DNA of 64,000 bases from Viridibacillus sp050279675 (GCF_050279675.1 NZ_JBNNUK010000001.1:558001-622000); one strand, 5' to 3'. Positions 42,758-51,561 are shown, counted from the first letter of the stretch. Notes: generated by a model not told the origin, from the sequence alone. Numbers and translations are program-made.

Positions 42758-43906
42758 TTGAACATTTCTCAACCCAAAAAGCTACTCATCGTTGATGACT
42801 CTGCTTTTATGAGGAAGCTCATTTCAGATTTTTTTACGGATAATACTAAAATACAAGTTATAGGCACTGCTCGTAACGGTAATGATGCATTACGCAAGAT
42901 TAAAAGTCTTAAGCCTGATGTTGTCACTATGGATGTTGAAATGCCAGAAATGAATGGTTTAGAAGCTCTTAAAAAAATCATGGTAGAATCACCGGTTCCT
43001 GTTGTAATGCTTTCAAGTACAACAGAACGGGGGGCTGATTCGACTCTAGAAGCAATGGCTAATGGTGCTGTTGATTTTATTGCTAAACCAAGTGGTACAA
43101 TTTCACTAGATTTACATAAAATCAAAAATGACCTTGTATATAAAGTTGAGCATGCTGCTAATGTACAAGTTTCAAAACTTCAGCAAACAGTTGTCAAATC
43201 AAATACAACTAAATTTACTGGAGAACTGAGTGATTCTGCTCTTTTATCACGAAAGGTACAGAGAGTTAAACAACTGGAAAGAATGTCTGAAACAGCTACA
43301 ACGCAAGTCAAAAGGGACTGGTCAGCTCATTCTAAGAAAATAATACTGATTGGAACTTCGACTGGAGGTCCAAGAGCTTTACAAGAAGTCATTACTAAAA
43401 TACCGGCAACCATCAAAGCGCCAATCCTAATTGTTCAACATATGCCTGCTGGTTTTACAAAGTCACTATCCAATCGATTAGATCAACTATCTGATATTAC
43501 TGTGAAAGAAGCTGAAAATGGTGACATTTTGCAAAATGGAGTAGCTTACATTGCTCCCGGTGGTTATCATATGAAACTTCGTAAAATAGGTATGTCTTAT
43601 GGCATCGTACTAGATGATCAAGAGCCACCTCGTGGGGGACATAGACCGTCTGTCGACGTACTTTTTGAAGATAATTGTCAATTTAATGAAATTGACAAAA
43701 TAGCCGTTATTATGACGGGAATGGGCTCCGATGGAACGAAGGGTTTAATTCAGTTGAAAAATACTGGGAAAGTAATTGCTATTACAGAATCTGCTAATAC
43801 ATGTATTGTGTATGGCATGCCTAAGGCAGCTTTTGAAACGGGCTTAGTTAATGAAGTAGCGGATGTAGATGATATTGCAGAAACAATAATGAAATATTTA
43901 CCTTAA
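42758..43906 (+). CDS. cheB: Chemoreceptor methylesterase/glutaminase CheB
   Basis: Two-domain adaptation enzyme of 382 aa. The receiver domain has Asp59 (DVVTMDVEMPEMNG). A long Ser/Thr/Lys linker at about 130-190 leads to the esterase domain with GTSTGGPRAL (nucleophile Ser), the catalytic His in VQHMPAGFTKSLSNRL, and the Asp in MTGMGSDGTKG. It starts with TTG directly after the flhG stop; AAAGGTCGTG upstream is a modest ribosome binding site. It is longer than B. subtilis CheB (357 aa), mostly in the linker. Confidence 0.96.
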   Translation: MNISQPKKLLIVDDSAFMRKLISDFFTDNTKIQVIGTARNGNDALRKIKSLKPDVVTMDVEMPEMNGLEALKKIMVESPVPVVMLSSTTERGADSTLEAMANGAVDFIAKPSGTISLDLHKIKNDLVYKVEHAANVQVSKLQQTVVKSNTTKFTGELSDSALLSRKVQRVKQLERMSETATTQVKRDWSAHSKKIILIGTSTGGPRALQEVITKIPATIKAPILIVQHMPAGFTKSLSNRLDQLSDITVKEAENGDILQNGVAYIAPGGYHMKLRKIGMSYGIVLDDQEPPRGGHRPSVDVLFEDNCQFNEIDKIAVIMTGMGSDGTKGLIQLKNTGKVIAITESANTCIVYGMPKAAFETGLVNEVADVDDIAETIMKYLP

Positions 43907-43919
43907 AGGGGGACATTCT

Positions 43920-45968
43920 ATGGATACGAATCAATATTTAGAAGTGTTTATTGACGAAAGTAAAGAGCATCTTCAGTCTTGTAGTGAAAGTCTACTAGAA
44001 TTAGAGAAAAACCCAAATGATTTAGCAATTGTGAATGATATTTTCCGTAATGCTCATACATTAAAAGGTATGTCAGCGACAATGGGCTTCGAAGATTTAG
44101 CTGATTTAACTCATAAAATGGAAAATGTTTTAGATGCTATTCGTAACGAAAAGATTAAGGTTACACCAGAGATTTTGGATGTTGTCTTTGAATCAGTAGA
44201 CCATCTTGAAGAAATGGTTAACGATATTGCAAGCGGTGGAGATGGGAAAAAGGATGTAAGAGCAACAGTTGAATCTCTAAAGAAAATAGAATTAGGTGAA
44301 GCGCTTACTAGTTCTATTTCAAATAACGAAGTGGCAGCAACTACAAATGTTGAATCTGCAGTGTTACTTGAATACGATGACTTTGAATTAACGGTTATTC
44401 AACAATCACAAGAACAAGACTTTAACACATATGAAATTTCAGTTCATCTACGTGAAGATTGTTTATTAAAAGCAGCACGCGTATATATGGTGTTTGAATT
44501 GCTTGAAAAATTGGGTGATGTTATCAAGTCATCTCCTTCTGTTGAAAAGCTTGAAGAAGAGCAATTTGATAATGACTTCTATATTGCCTTTATAACAAAA
44601 GAACCAGCTGAAGATATTGAAAAAAAATTGTTAAAAGTATCTGAAGTAGATCGTGTCATTGTTCAGCCAGTCGATTTCCAAGTCTTAAATCAAGCAATGC
44701 TTGGAACGCTAGAAACACCACAAGTTGAACCACCACAGCAACAGGTAGCGAAGAAAGAATCTGATAATGCACCTGCTGCTAAAAAAACACCTACAAAGAA
44801 TAGTGGTGGTCACGCAACTAGTAAAACCATTCGTGTGAATATTGAACGTCTTGATATTTTAATGAATCTGTTTGAGGAGTTAGTAATTGATCGTGGGCGT
44901 TTACAATCAATCGCGTCAGAGTTAAATCATAGCGAACTAAATGAAACAGTTGAAAGAATGTCCCGAATTTCTGGAGACTTACAAAATATTATTTTAACAA
45001 TGCGTATGGTGCCAGTTGAAACAGTATTTAATCGTTTCCCTAAAATGGTGCGTCAGTTAACACGTGAATTAAACAAAAAAGTAAATCTAGAAATTATCGG
45101 AGCTGAAACAGAATTAGATCGTACAGTAATTGATGAAATCGGTGATCCACTTGTTCACTTAATTCGCAATGGTTTGGATCATGGTGTTGAAAGCCCTGAA
45201 GTACGTCGTGCAAAAGGTAAACCAGAAGAAGGTACAATCGTTCTGCGTGCTTATCATAGCGGTAACCATGTCTTCATCGAATTAGAGGATGACGGTGCGG
45301 GCATTAACCGTGAAAAAGTATTGTCTAAAGCAATCTCTAAAGGTGTCGTAACGCCAGAAGTTGCAGCATCAATGACAGACAATCAAGTTAATGAATTAAT
45401 TTTATCATCTGGGTTCTCAACAGCAGACGTTATTTCAGACGTATCAGGTCGTGGTGTAGGACTAGATGTAGTTAAATCCACAATAGAATCTTTAGGTGGG
45501 AATATTACAATCGAATCGACTGAGGGTAAAGGTTCATTATTCTCAATTCAACTACCATTAACATTGTCAATTATTTCAGTAATGCTTGTGGAAATTGATA
45601 AAGAGATTTATGCAATTCCTTTATCTTCAATTATCGAAACATCAATTATTCGCTCTTCGGATATTATGAATGCGCATAATCAAAAAGTAATTGATTTCCG
45701 CGGCAAAGTTGTACCTCTTGTATTTTTAGAAGAAATCTTTGAAGTGCCACGTAATGAAGCAATAGATGAAGAGTTCCATTCAGTGGTCATCGTCCGTAAA
45801 GGTGAGAAAATGGCTGGACTAGTTGTTGATTCATTTATTGGGCAACAAGAAATTGTACTAAAAGCTTTAGGTAATTATTTAACAAATGTTTTTGCTATTT
45901 CTGGTGCAACAATTCTTGGGAACGGTAAAGTTGCATTAATCGTAGACTGTAACGCTCTTATTAAATAA
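43920..45968 (+). CDS. cheA: Chemotaxis histidine kinase CheA
   Basis: Receptor-coupled kinase that phosphorylates CheY and CheB, 682 aa. P1 phosphotransfer domain with His46 (NAHTLKGMSATMGF), P2 response-regulator binding domain (about 150-260), acidic/Ala-rich linker, and P3 dimerisation helices (TIRVNIERLDILMNLFEELVI). P4 ATPase has the N box DPLVHLIRNGLDHGVE and G boxes DVSGRGVGLDVV, and P5 is a CheW-like domain. The start follows AAAGGGGGAC. Confidence 0.97.
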   Translation: MDTNQYLEVFIDESKEHLQSCSESLLELEKNPNDLAIVNDIFRNAHTLKGMSATMGFEDLADLTHKMENVLDAIRNEKIKVTPEILDVVFESVDHLEEMVNDIASGGDGKKDVRATVESLKKIELGEALTSSISNNEVAATTNVESAVLLEYDDFELTVIQQSQEQDFNTYEISVHLREDCLLKAARVYMVFELLEKLGDVIKSSPSVEKLEEEQFDNDFYIAFITKEPAEDIEKKLLKVSEVDRVIVQPVDFQVLNQAMLGTLETPQVEPPQQQVAKKESDNAPAAKKTPTKNSGGHATSKTIRVNIERLDILMNLFEELVIDRGRLQSIASELNHSELNETVERMSRISGDLQNIILTMRMVPVETVFNRFPKMVRQLTRELNKKVNLEIIGAETELDRTVIDEIGDPLVHLIRNGLDHGVESPEVRRAKGKPEEGTIVLRAYHSGNHVFIELEDDGAGINREKVLSKAISKGVVTPEVAASMTDNQVNELILSSGFSTADVISDVSGRGVGLDVVKSTIESLGGNITIESTEGKGSLFSIQLPLTLSIISVMLVEIDKEIYAIPLSSIIETSIIRSSDIMNAHNQKVIDFRGKVVPLVFLEEIFEVPRNEAIDEEFHSVVIVRKGEKMAGLVVDSFIGQQEIVLKALGNYLTNVFAISGATILGNGKVALIVDCNALIK

Positions 45969-45991
45969 TGAAATGATCGAAAGAGGTGTAA

Positions 45992-46441
45992 ATGATGGTA
46001 AATACGCTCGATGTAGAAAGTTTGAAAGTAATTGTTTTTCAATTGGCAGATAAAGAATACGCAATTCCTGTTAGTCAAGTTCAAGGAATTGAAAAAACAA
46101 TGCATATTACACGTGTTCCAAAAACACCAAGATACGTGAAAGGTGTTATCAACTTACGAGGTGTAGTAACGCCGATCATTGATTTACGCGAACGCTTTGA
46201 CTTGGATACTTCATCGGATAATGAAAGTACTAGAATCATCATTATTTCATTGGATGAAATGGAAGTTGGATTCATCGTTGATGCAGCTAATGATGTAATG
46301 GATATACCAAAGGAATCAATTGAACCGCAACCTGAAGTGGTTGGTTCATTAGAAGAAGAATTCATTTCAGGTGTTGCGAAAGTCGGTAAGCGCCTTCTTA
46401 TTTTGCTTCATTTAGATAAAGTGCTAAATACGTTAAAGTAA
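45992..46441 (+). CDS. cheW: Chemotaxis coupling protein CheW
   Basis: SH3-like adaptor linking receptors to CheA, 149 aa. The domain reads KVIVFQLADKEYAIPVSQVQGIE, then VPKTPRYVKGVINLRGVVTPIIDLRERF. It starts at one of two tandem ATGs (45992 or 45995); spacing from AAGAGGTG slightly favours the second. Confidence 0.96.
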   Translation: MMVNTLDVESLKVIVFQLADKEYAIPVSQVQGIEKTMHITRVPKTPRYVKGVINLRGVVTPIIDLRERFDLDTSSDNESTRIIIISLDEMEVGFIVDAANDVMDIPKESIEPQPEVVGSLEEEFISGVAKVGKRLLILLHLDKVLNTLK

Positions 46442-46457
46442 AGAAAGGTATGAACCT

Positions 46458-47090
46458 ATGACATTTCACGATAAAATCACGTCATTACATTTAGATGTTT
46501 TGAAAGAGATAGGTAATATTGGAGCAGCGCATGCTGCTACTGCTCTTTCATCTTTATTGAATACAAAAATAGATATGCGTGTACCGAAAGTTGAAATGGT
46601 GTCATTTAATGAAATGATGGAAAGAGGTGGCGGTGCGGAACAAGCCGTCGCTGGCATCTATTTGAGAATTGAAGGAGATGCTAAAGGTGGAATGTTCTTT
46701 ATTCTACCGATTGAACAAGCTAATCATTTCATACAAAAATTAATACGAGATGAAGACTTTGATTTCCGTCAAACACCTGTTTCCGAATTAGGTTTTTCTG
46801 CAATGCAAGAGCTCGGAAATATTTTATCGGGCTCATATTTATCGGCGCTCTCGGATTTCACTAGTTTGAAAATTTATCCAACCCCACCTGCTTTAAGTAT
46901 TGATATGTTTGGTGCTATTATCAGTTTTGGATTAATCGAAGTATCGCAAGTGAGCGATCATGTTATTGTCATTGATACTACGATTTATGAAGAAAATATG
47001 GGAGATACAGAGACGGTTAGAGGACATTTCTTCTTGTTACCTGATCCTGACTCCTTTGAATCTATTTTTAGAGCATTAGGAGTTTCTTAA
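46458..47090 (+). CDS. cheC: CheY-P phosphatase CheC
   Basis: Adaptation protein that dephosphorylates CheY-P and binds CheD, 210 aa. Both active centres of the CheC fold are intact: LKEIGNIGAAHAATALS (Glu17, Asn20) and MQELGNILSGSYLSALS (Glu118, Asn121). The start follows AAAGGTATG. cheD begins 1 nt after its stop, and the two proteins form a complex in B. subtilis. Confidence 0.96.
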   Translation: MTFHDKITSLHLDVLKEIGNIGAAHAATALSSLLNTKIDMRVPKVEMVSFNEMMERGGGAEQAVAGIYLRIEGDAKGGMFFILPIEQANHFIQKLIRDEDFDFRQTPVSELGFSAMQELGNILSGSYLSALSDFTSLKIYPTPPALSIDMFGAIISFGLIEVSQVSDHVIVIDTTIYEENMGDTETVRGHFFLLPDPDSFESIFRALGVS

Positions 47091-47091
47091 T

Positions 47092-47589
47092 ATGATAGAT
47101 AGCTCTAGTGTAGTCAAAGTAGGAATAGCTCAAATGGACGTAGCAAAAGCACCTAACACAATCCGAACATCTGGGTTAGGTTCATGTGTAGGGGTTGTGT
47201 TATATGATGAATTAAAAGGGGTAGCGGGGTTAATTCACGTGATGCTTCCAGATTCCCAACTTGGCAGAACAGACTCGATTAATGTGGCGAAATTTGCCGA
47301 TACAGGTATTCCTGCCATGGTAAATCAATTGAAACAAGATGGGATCCAACCTTTTAGGTTGAAAGCAAAAATAGCTGGAGGGGCGCAGATGTTCCAATTT
47401 ACATCGAGTAGAGATTCTATGAGAATTGGACCGCGCAATGTAGAGGCTGTGAAGTTGCAATTAAAAAAATTGTCCATACCCCTTATTGCGGAAGATACAG
47501 GTGGTAGTAGTGGTCGAACGATAGAGTTTGATTTACAAACGACCAAATTAAATATTCGAACAGTAAATCAAGGAGTGAAAGATATATGA
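47092..47589 (+). CDS. cheD: Chemoreceptor glutamine deamidase CheD
   Basis: Deamidates receptor glutamines and is controlled by CheC, 165 aa. The Cys-His-Thr active site is visible as Thr26, Cys32 (GLGSCVGVVLYD) and His49 (AGLIHVMLPDS), each one position from the B. subtilis numbering. The ribosome binding site AGGAG lies in the end of cheC. It overlaps the next gene by 4 bp. Confidence 0.96.
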   Translation: MIDSSSVVKVGIAQMDVAKAPNTIRTSGLGSCVGVVLYDELKGVAGLIHVMLPDSQLGRTDSINVAKFADTGIPAMVNQLKQDGIQPFRLKAKIAGGAQMFQFTSSRDSMRIGPRNVEAVKLQLKKLSIPLIAEDTGGSSGRTIEFDLQTTKLNIRTVNQGVKDI

Positions 47590-47930
47590 TGGTTGGCTCA
47601 ATTTTATGGAATTGTTGGGCTTCTCTGATTGGATTTTCAATTTATTTTTTCATGACATTCCAATCATCTAAGATGCCAACGACAATATTATTTAACTCAT
47701 TTATAATTGCTTTAGTCGTTTTTTTAGTTGCGTTTTTAGTGCGATTTGTCATTGCATTTGTCTTTTTTTCACCACAATCAGAAGGTTTGACTCTTGCAGA
47801 GGATGGACTTGCAGTGAACAATGGACAAATAAAAGAGCAGCAGACAGGTCAATTGAGTAATACTATTGAAGAAAATGCTGAAGAAGTAGCAAAAGTAGTT
47901 CAATCCATGATGTTAGAAGACATAAAATAA
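47586..47930 (+). CDS. Uncharacterised two-helix membrane protein between cheD and sigD
   Basis: 114-aa protein I do not recognise. It has two hydrophobic helices at about 5-24 and 33-61, then a soluble acidic C-terminal tail ending in a helix (EENAEEVAKVVQSMMLED). It is coupled to cheD by a 4-bp overlap and has a good ribosome binding site (AAGGAGTG), so it is very likely expressed with the chemotaxis genes. B. subtilis has no gene here. A role in motility is inferred only from position. Confidence 0.8.
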   Translation: MMVGSILWNCWASLIGFSIYFFMTFQSSKMPTTILFNSFIIALVVFLVAFLVRFVIAFVFFSPQSEGLTLAEDGLAVNNGQIKEQQTGQLSNTIEENAEEVAKVVQSMMLEDIK

Positions 47931-47973
47931 ACCTGAATTGCTTGGAATTAGCGAGTTTTATACAGTAATAGAT

Positions 47974-47982
47974 TGATATAAT
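47974..47982 (+). promoter_or_regulatory. Internal extended -10 promoter before sigD
   Basis: TGATATAAT is a perfect extended -10 with consensus TATAAT; no good -35 is visible. Its start near 47989 would give a leader of about 35 nt. The 93-nt gap before sigD is the largest inside the operon. Confidence 0.55.
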
Positions 47983-48023
47983 AGATTTACAAATCGTACT
48001 TTACTAAATGGGAGGATTCGGCG

Positions 48024-48794
48024 ATGCAACCAACTGTAAATGAAGAGCAGAAGCTTTGGAGTAGCTGGACTGCTGAACGAGATCCTCGTGCAGGAGACTT
48101 GCTAATAAAAAAGTATATCCCATTAGTATCCTATCACGTACAGCGTATTAGTACTGGCTTACCTAAAAATGTATCAAGGGATGAATTAACAAGCCTTGGA
48201 ATGATGGGACTCTTCGATGCATTAAATAAATTTGATCCAACTCGTGATTTGAAATTTGATACATATGCATCATTCCGCGTTCGCGGAGCCATAATTGATG
48301 GTCTTAGAAAAGAAGATTGGCTTCCACGTTCTGCTCGTGAAAAAGCAAAAAAATTAGATGCACAAATTGAGTCGTTAGAGCAACGTTTAATGCGTCATGT
48401 AACACCAGAGGAAATTGCTGTTACTTTAGATGTGCCTGTCGATGATATTTATCAAACAATGCAAGAACATTTTATTTCAAATGTATTGTCAATGGACGAG
48501 CAGTCTCAAGATCAGGATGATCATGAAGGTAAATCATTTATTATTCGTGATGATACTGTGAAGACTCCTGAACAAGAAGTTGTGAAAATGGAATTATTAG
48601 GGGATCTTGCGGACAATATATTAAAGTTAAATGAGAAAGAGCAACTTGTATTAAGTCTGTTTTATACTGAAGAAATGACACTTACTGAAATTGGAGAAAT
48701 GCTAGAGCTTTCAACTTCGCGTATTTCACAAATCCATTCAAAAGCATTATTTAAATTGCGGAATCTATTATCATCTGAAATGCAAAATGCATAA
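48024..48794 (+). CDS. sigD: Flagellar/motility sigma factor SigD
   Basis: Sigma-28 family factor for flagellin, motor and autolysin genes, 256 aa. Region 2 (LGMMGLFDALNKFDPTRDLKFDTYASFRVRGAIIDGLR, split) is near 55-95. Region 3 has SAREKAKKLDAQIESLE, and region 4 HTH has MTLTEIGEMLELSTSRISQIHSKAL. The start follows GGGAGG. It lies near the end of the operon, as in B. subtilis, where distance from the operon promoter limits its level. Confidence 0.97.
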   Translation: MQPTVNEEQKLWSSWTAERDPRAGDLLIKKYIPLVSYHVQRISTGLPKNVSRDELTSLGMMGLFDALNKFDPTRDLKFDTYASFRVRGAIIDGLRKEDWLPRSAREKAKKLDAQIESLEQRLMRHVTPEEIAVTLDVPVDDIYQTMQEHFISNVLSMDEQSQDQDDHEGKSFIIRDDTVKTPEQEVVKMELLGDLADNILKLNEKEQLVLSLFYTEEMTLTEIGEMLELSTSRISQIHSKALFKLRNLLSSEMQNA

Positions 48795-48809
48795 ATGGAG
48801 GCATGTTGT

Positions 48810-49121
48810 ATGAGCTTAAAAGGTGTCGAGCTTCAAATAGCTATTCCAAAAACATTCGAAGCTGGTAAAATGGCTGACCAAGCACAACAACAAGTAAACA
48901 CGAACCAAGACTTGGCTAATGTAGCTTTGCAACGCCAAATTGAGCGCAATCGTACATCTGTATTGGAATCAGAAAGTACTGATGAGATTAAAGATGAAGA
49001 TCCAGCTGCGAATGATCAATCAGGTAGTGGTAAGAATGGTAAGAAAAAACAAGAGTCAGAAGAAGTGAACGAAAAAGCTAAACATCCATATAAAGGACAA
49101 TTCGTGGATTTTAGCGGTTAG
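48810..49121 (+). CDS. Small uncharacterised flagellar-operon protein with HPYKG motif
   Basis: 103-aa hydrophilic protein without membrane segments. The N-terminal part (VELQIAIPKTFEAGKMADQAQQQ) is followed by a helical, Gln/Asn-rich stretch and a charged Lys/Glu linker. It ends in the sequence KHPYKGQFVDFSG. I recall similar HPYKG endings in small proteins of other Firmicute flagellar operons, but no function. The start at 48810 follows TGGAGG; an ATG at 48795 touches the sigD stop. It lies between sigD and swrB. Confidence 0.8.
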   Translation: MSLKGVELQIAIPKTFEAGKMADQAQQQVNTNQDLANVALQRQIERNRTSVLESESTDEIKDEDPAANDQSGSGKNGKKKQESEEVNEKAKHPYKGQFVDFSG

Positions 49122-49129
49122 GAGCAACA

Positions 49130-49702
49130 ATGGTAGCTGCAATACTTGTCTTTTTATTTATCGCGCAAATCATCAGCTTCTTTTTAATTATCATGCTATA
49201 TTCTAAGCTTTCACGTTTTAAAGATATTGAAGTAAAACAAGAGCGTTTAAAAGATGACATGGATAACGCAGTTGGTGCCTATTTGGCTGAAATGCGTGAT
49301 GAAAACAATCGATTAATCGAAGAACTTTCTAACATTAATATAACTAAGAAAACAACCGATAATGAGCCGCTGGAGCAATTGATGAAAGAAAAAGAAGTCC
49401 CAGTTGTACCTGAAAGCGAACATAAGCAAAAAAGCGAAGAAGCCTTTTTGCTACCAACATTTAGCGCATCAAAAAATGTTGCAGCAAAGGCTTATAAGCA
49501 GAACCAATCTCAACCACAAAAAAAACAACAAGCTGTTGAAACAGTTCCTCAAGCGAGTGAAGAGACAGTAGCAGTTATAGAACTTTCTCTAGAAGATCAA
49601 GTTCGAGAACTATATTCTAAAGGTCGATCAATCGAAGAAATCGCCAAAACCTTACAAAAAGGCAAAACTGAAATTGAACTGATACTAAAGTTTAAGCATT
49701 AA
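49130..49702 (+). CDS. swrB: Swarming motility protein SwrB (YlxL) homologue
   Basis: 190-aa protein with one N-terminal membrane helix (about 3-23), a coiled coil (about 30-75) and a low-complexity middle. A conserved C-terminal HTH-like segment reads LEDQVRELYSKGRSIEEIAKTLQKGKTEIELILKF. This layout and the position after sigD match B. subtilis SwrB, which promotes basal-body completion (FliM/FliP). The middle is diverged, so only the two ends support the call. Last gene of the fla/che operon; no clear terminator hairpin follows. Confidence 0.85.
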   Translation: MVAAILVFLFIAQIISFFLIIMLYSKLSRFKDIEVKQERLKDDMDNAVGAYLAEMRDENNRLIEELSNINITKKTTDNEPLEQLMKEKEVPVVPESEHKQKSEEAFLLPTFSASKNVAAKAYKQNQSQPQKKQQAVETVPQASEETVAVIELSLEDQVRELYSKGRSIEEIAKTLQKGKTEIELILKFKH

Positions 49703-49707
49703 ATTTG

Positions 49708-49736
49708 TTGCAGTTGTAAATGTTGTGTGATATAGT
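49708..49736 (+). promoter_or_regulatory. Sigma-A promoter for rpsB
   Basis: TTGCAG, 17-bp spacer, TATAGT, right after swrB. The leader to the rpsB ATG is about 115 nt. Confidence 0.75.
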
Positions 49737-49759
49737 AGCAAGTGGTGTTACAATACACA

Positions 49760-49850
49760 CGTATTCTGATGTATGGAGCAGGTGCTCTTTTAATAGAGTT
49801 ACTCTTACAAATGACGAATACGGAGGACAAAAAAACCATTTTCAGGAGGA
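49760..49850 (+). promoter_or_regulatory. Structured rpsB leader
   Basis: CGTATTC (49760-49766) pairs perfectly with GAATACG (49816-49822). It encloses a GGAGC-AGGT-GCTCT hairpin and an AGAG/CTCT hairpin. Two Shine-Dalgarno sequences follow (49822-49827 and 49844-49850); only the second is suitably spaced for rpsB. It could serve S2 autoregulation, which is inference. Confidence 0.45.
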
Positions 49851-49857
49851 AACACAC

Positions 49858-50577
49858 ATGTCAGTAATTTCTATGAAACAATTACTTGAGGCTGGTGTAC
49901 ATTTCGGTCACCAAACTCGCCGTTGGAACCCAAAAATGAAGAAATACATTTTTGTTGAACGTAACGGTATTTACATTATCGATTTACAAAAAACTGTTAA
50001 AAAATTAGAGGAAGCTTATGACTTCATGCGCCAAGTTGGTGCTGATGGCGGTAAAGTGCTTTTCGTAGGTACGAAAAAACAAGCACAAGAAGCTATCAAA
50101 GAAGAAGCAGAGCGTTCTGGTAACTACTATATTAACCAACGTTGGTTAGGTGGTACTTTAACTAACTTCGGTACTATCCAAAAACGTGTTGCTCGTATGA
50201 AACAAATCGAAAAAATGGAAGAAGACGGTACTTTTGAAGTTCTTCCTAAAAAAGAAGTTGTTCAACTTAAAAAACAACACGAACGTTTAGTTAAATTCTT
50301 AGGCGGTATCCGCGACATGCAAGGTATCCCTGATGTTATGTTCGTTGTAGATCCACGTAAAGAACGTATTGCTGTTGCTGAAGCACGCAAACTAAACATC
50401 CCTCTTGTAGGTATTGTTGATACTAACTGTGATCCAGATGAAATCGACTACGTTATTCCTGCAAATGACGATGCAATTCGCGCTGTTAAATTATTAACTG
50501 CAAAAATGGCAGACGCTTTAATTGAGTCTAAACAAGGTGAAGAAGAAGCTCCAGCTACTGAAGCTGCAGCAGAGTAA
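49858..50577 (+). CDS. rpsB: 30S ribosomal protein S2
   Basis: S2, 239 aa. The start MSVISMKQLLEAGVHFGHQTRRWNPKM (split) is typical, and the sequence continues through NQRWLGGTLTNF and PDVMFVVDP. It ends in a short Glu/Ala tail. The start at 49858 follows CAGGAGGA; the 46-codon in-frame extension upstream is leader sequence. It is followed by tsf, separated by a hairpin terminator. Confidence 0.98.
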   Translation: MSVISMKQLLEAGVHFGHQTRRWNPKMKKYIFVERNGIYIIDLQKTVKKLEEAYDFMRQVGADGGKVLFVGTKKQAQEAIKEEAERSGNYYINQRWLGGTLTNFGTIQKRVARMKQIEKMEEDGTFEVLPKKEVVQLKKQHERLVKFLGGIRDMQGIPDVMFVVDPRKERIAVAEARKLNIPLVGIVDTNCDPDEIDYVIPANDDAIRAVKLLTAKMADALIESKQGEEEAPATEAAAE

Positions 50578-50593
50578 TTCACGAGTAAGAAAC

Positions 50594-50631
50594 AGGTGAT
50601 AAGCGGCTAAACCCTCTTATCGCCTTTTTTT
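50594..50631 (+). terminator. Terminator between rpsB and tsf
   Basis: 10-bp stem AGGTGATAAG / CTTATCGCCT (one G-U) and a run of seven T. No good promoter is visible between it and tsf, so it is probably leaky. Confidence 0.85.
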
Positions 50632-50676
50632 GAGAAAATAAAATTCATAACATGATTACACAAGGAGGAACTAACA

Positions 50677-51561
50677 ATGGCAGTAACTGCACAAATGGTA
50701 AAAGAATTACGCGAAAAAACTGGTGCTGGTATGATGGATTGTAAAAAAGCATTAGTACAAGTAGACGGAGATATGGACGCAGCAATCGACTTCCTACGCG
50801 AAAAAGGTCTTTCTGCTGCAGCTAAAAAAACAGATCGTATTGCAGCTGAAGGTACAACTTTCATCTTAGAAGAAGGAAACGAAGCTGTACTAGTTGAAGT
50901 AAATGCTGAAACTGACTTCGTAGCTAAAAACGAAGGCTTCCAAGTTCTTGTAAAAGAATTAGCAGCTCATCTTCTTGCTACTAAACCTGCTTCAGTTGAA
51001 GTGGCTGTAGAATCTACTATGGAAAACGGTTTAAAAGTAGCTGATCACATTTCAAATGCGATTGCTAAAATTGGTGAAAAAATCACTCTTCGTCGTTTTG
51101 AAATTGCTACAAAAACTGACGCTGACTCATTCGGACCATACCTACACATGGGCGGTCGTATCGGCGTATTAACAGTAGTTGAAGGTACAACTGATTCTTC
51201 AATTGCTAAAGACGTAGCTATGCACGTTGCAGCTTTAAACCCTAAATACATTACTCATGACCAAATTTCTCAAGAAGAAATCGATCATGAGCGTAAAGTA
51301 TTAACTGAACAAGCTCTTAACGAAGGTAAACCAGAAAACATCGTAGCTAAAATGGTTGAAGGTCGTATTCGTAAATACTTCGAAGAAATTTGTGTTCTTG
51401 ACCAATCATTCGTTAAAAACCCAGACCAAAAAGTTGGCGATTTCGTTAAAGCTGCTGGCGGTACTTTAAAATCATTCGTACGCTATGAAGTGGGCGAAGG
51501 TATTGAAAAACGCGAAGACAACTTTGCTGAAGAAGTAATGAACCAAGTTAAAGGTAACTAA
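50677..51561 (+). CDS. tsf: Elongation factor Ts
   Basis: Nucleotide exchange factor for EF-Tu, 294 aa. The N-terminal UBA-like domain is KELREKTGAGMMDCKKAL, and the signature VNAETDFVAKNEGF is near residue 75. The two core subdomains follow. Codon use is strongly biased, as for S2. The start follows AAGGAGGA. Confidence 0.98.
   Translation: MAVTAQMVKELREKTGAGMMDCKKALVQVDGDMDAAIDFLREKGLSAAAKKTDRIAAEGTTFILEEGNEAVLVEVNAETDFVAKNEGFQVLVKELAAHLLATKPASVEVAVESTMENGLKVADHISNAIAKIGEKITLRRFEIATKTDADSFGPYLHMGGRIGVLTVVEGTTDSSIAKDVAMHVAALNPKYITHDQISQEEIDHERKVLTEQALNEGKPENIVAKMVEGRIRKYFEEICVLDQSFVKNPDQKVGDFVKAAGGTLKSFVRYEVGEGIEKREDNFAEEVMNQVKGN

Noticed and set aside
49720..49857. 46-residue N-terminal extension of S2
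   Set aside because: It lies in the rpsB leader between promoter and ribosome binding site, and the extension does not resemble S2.
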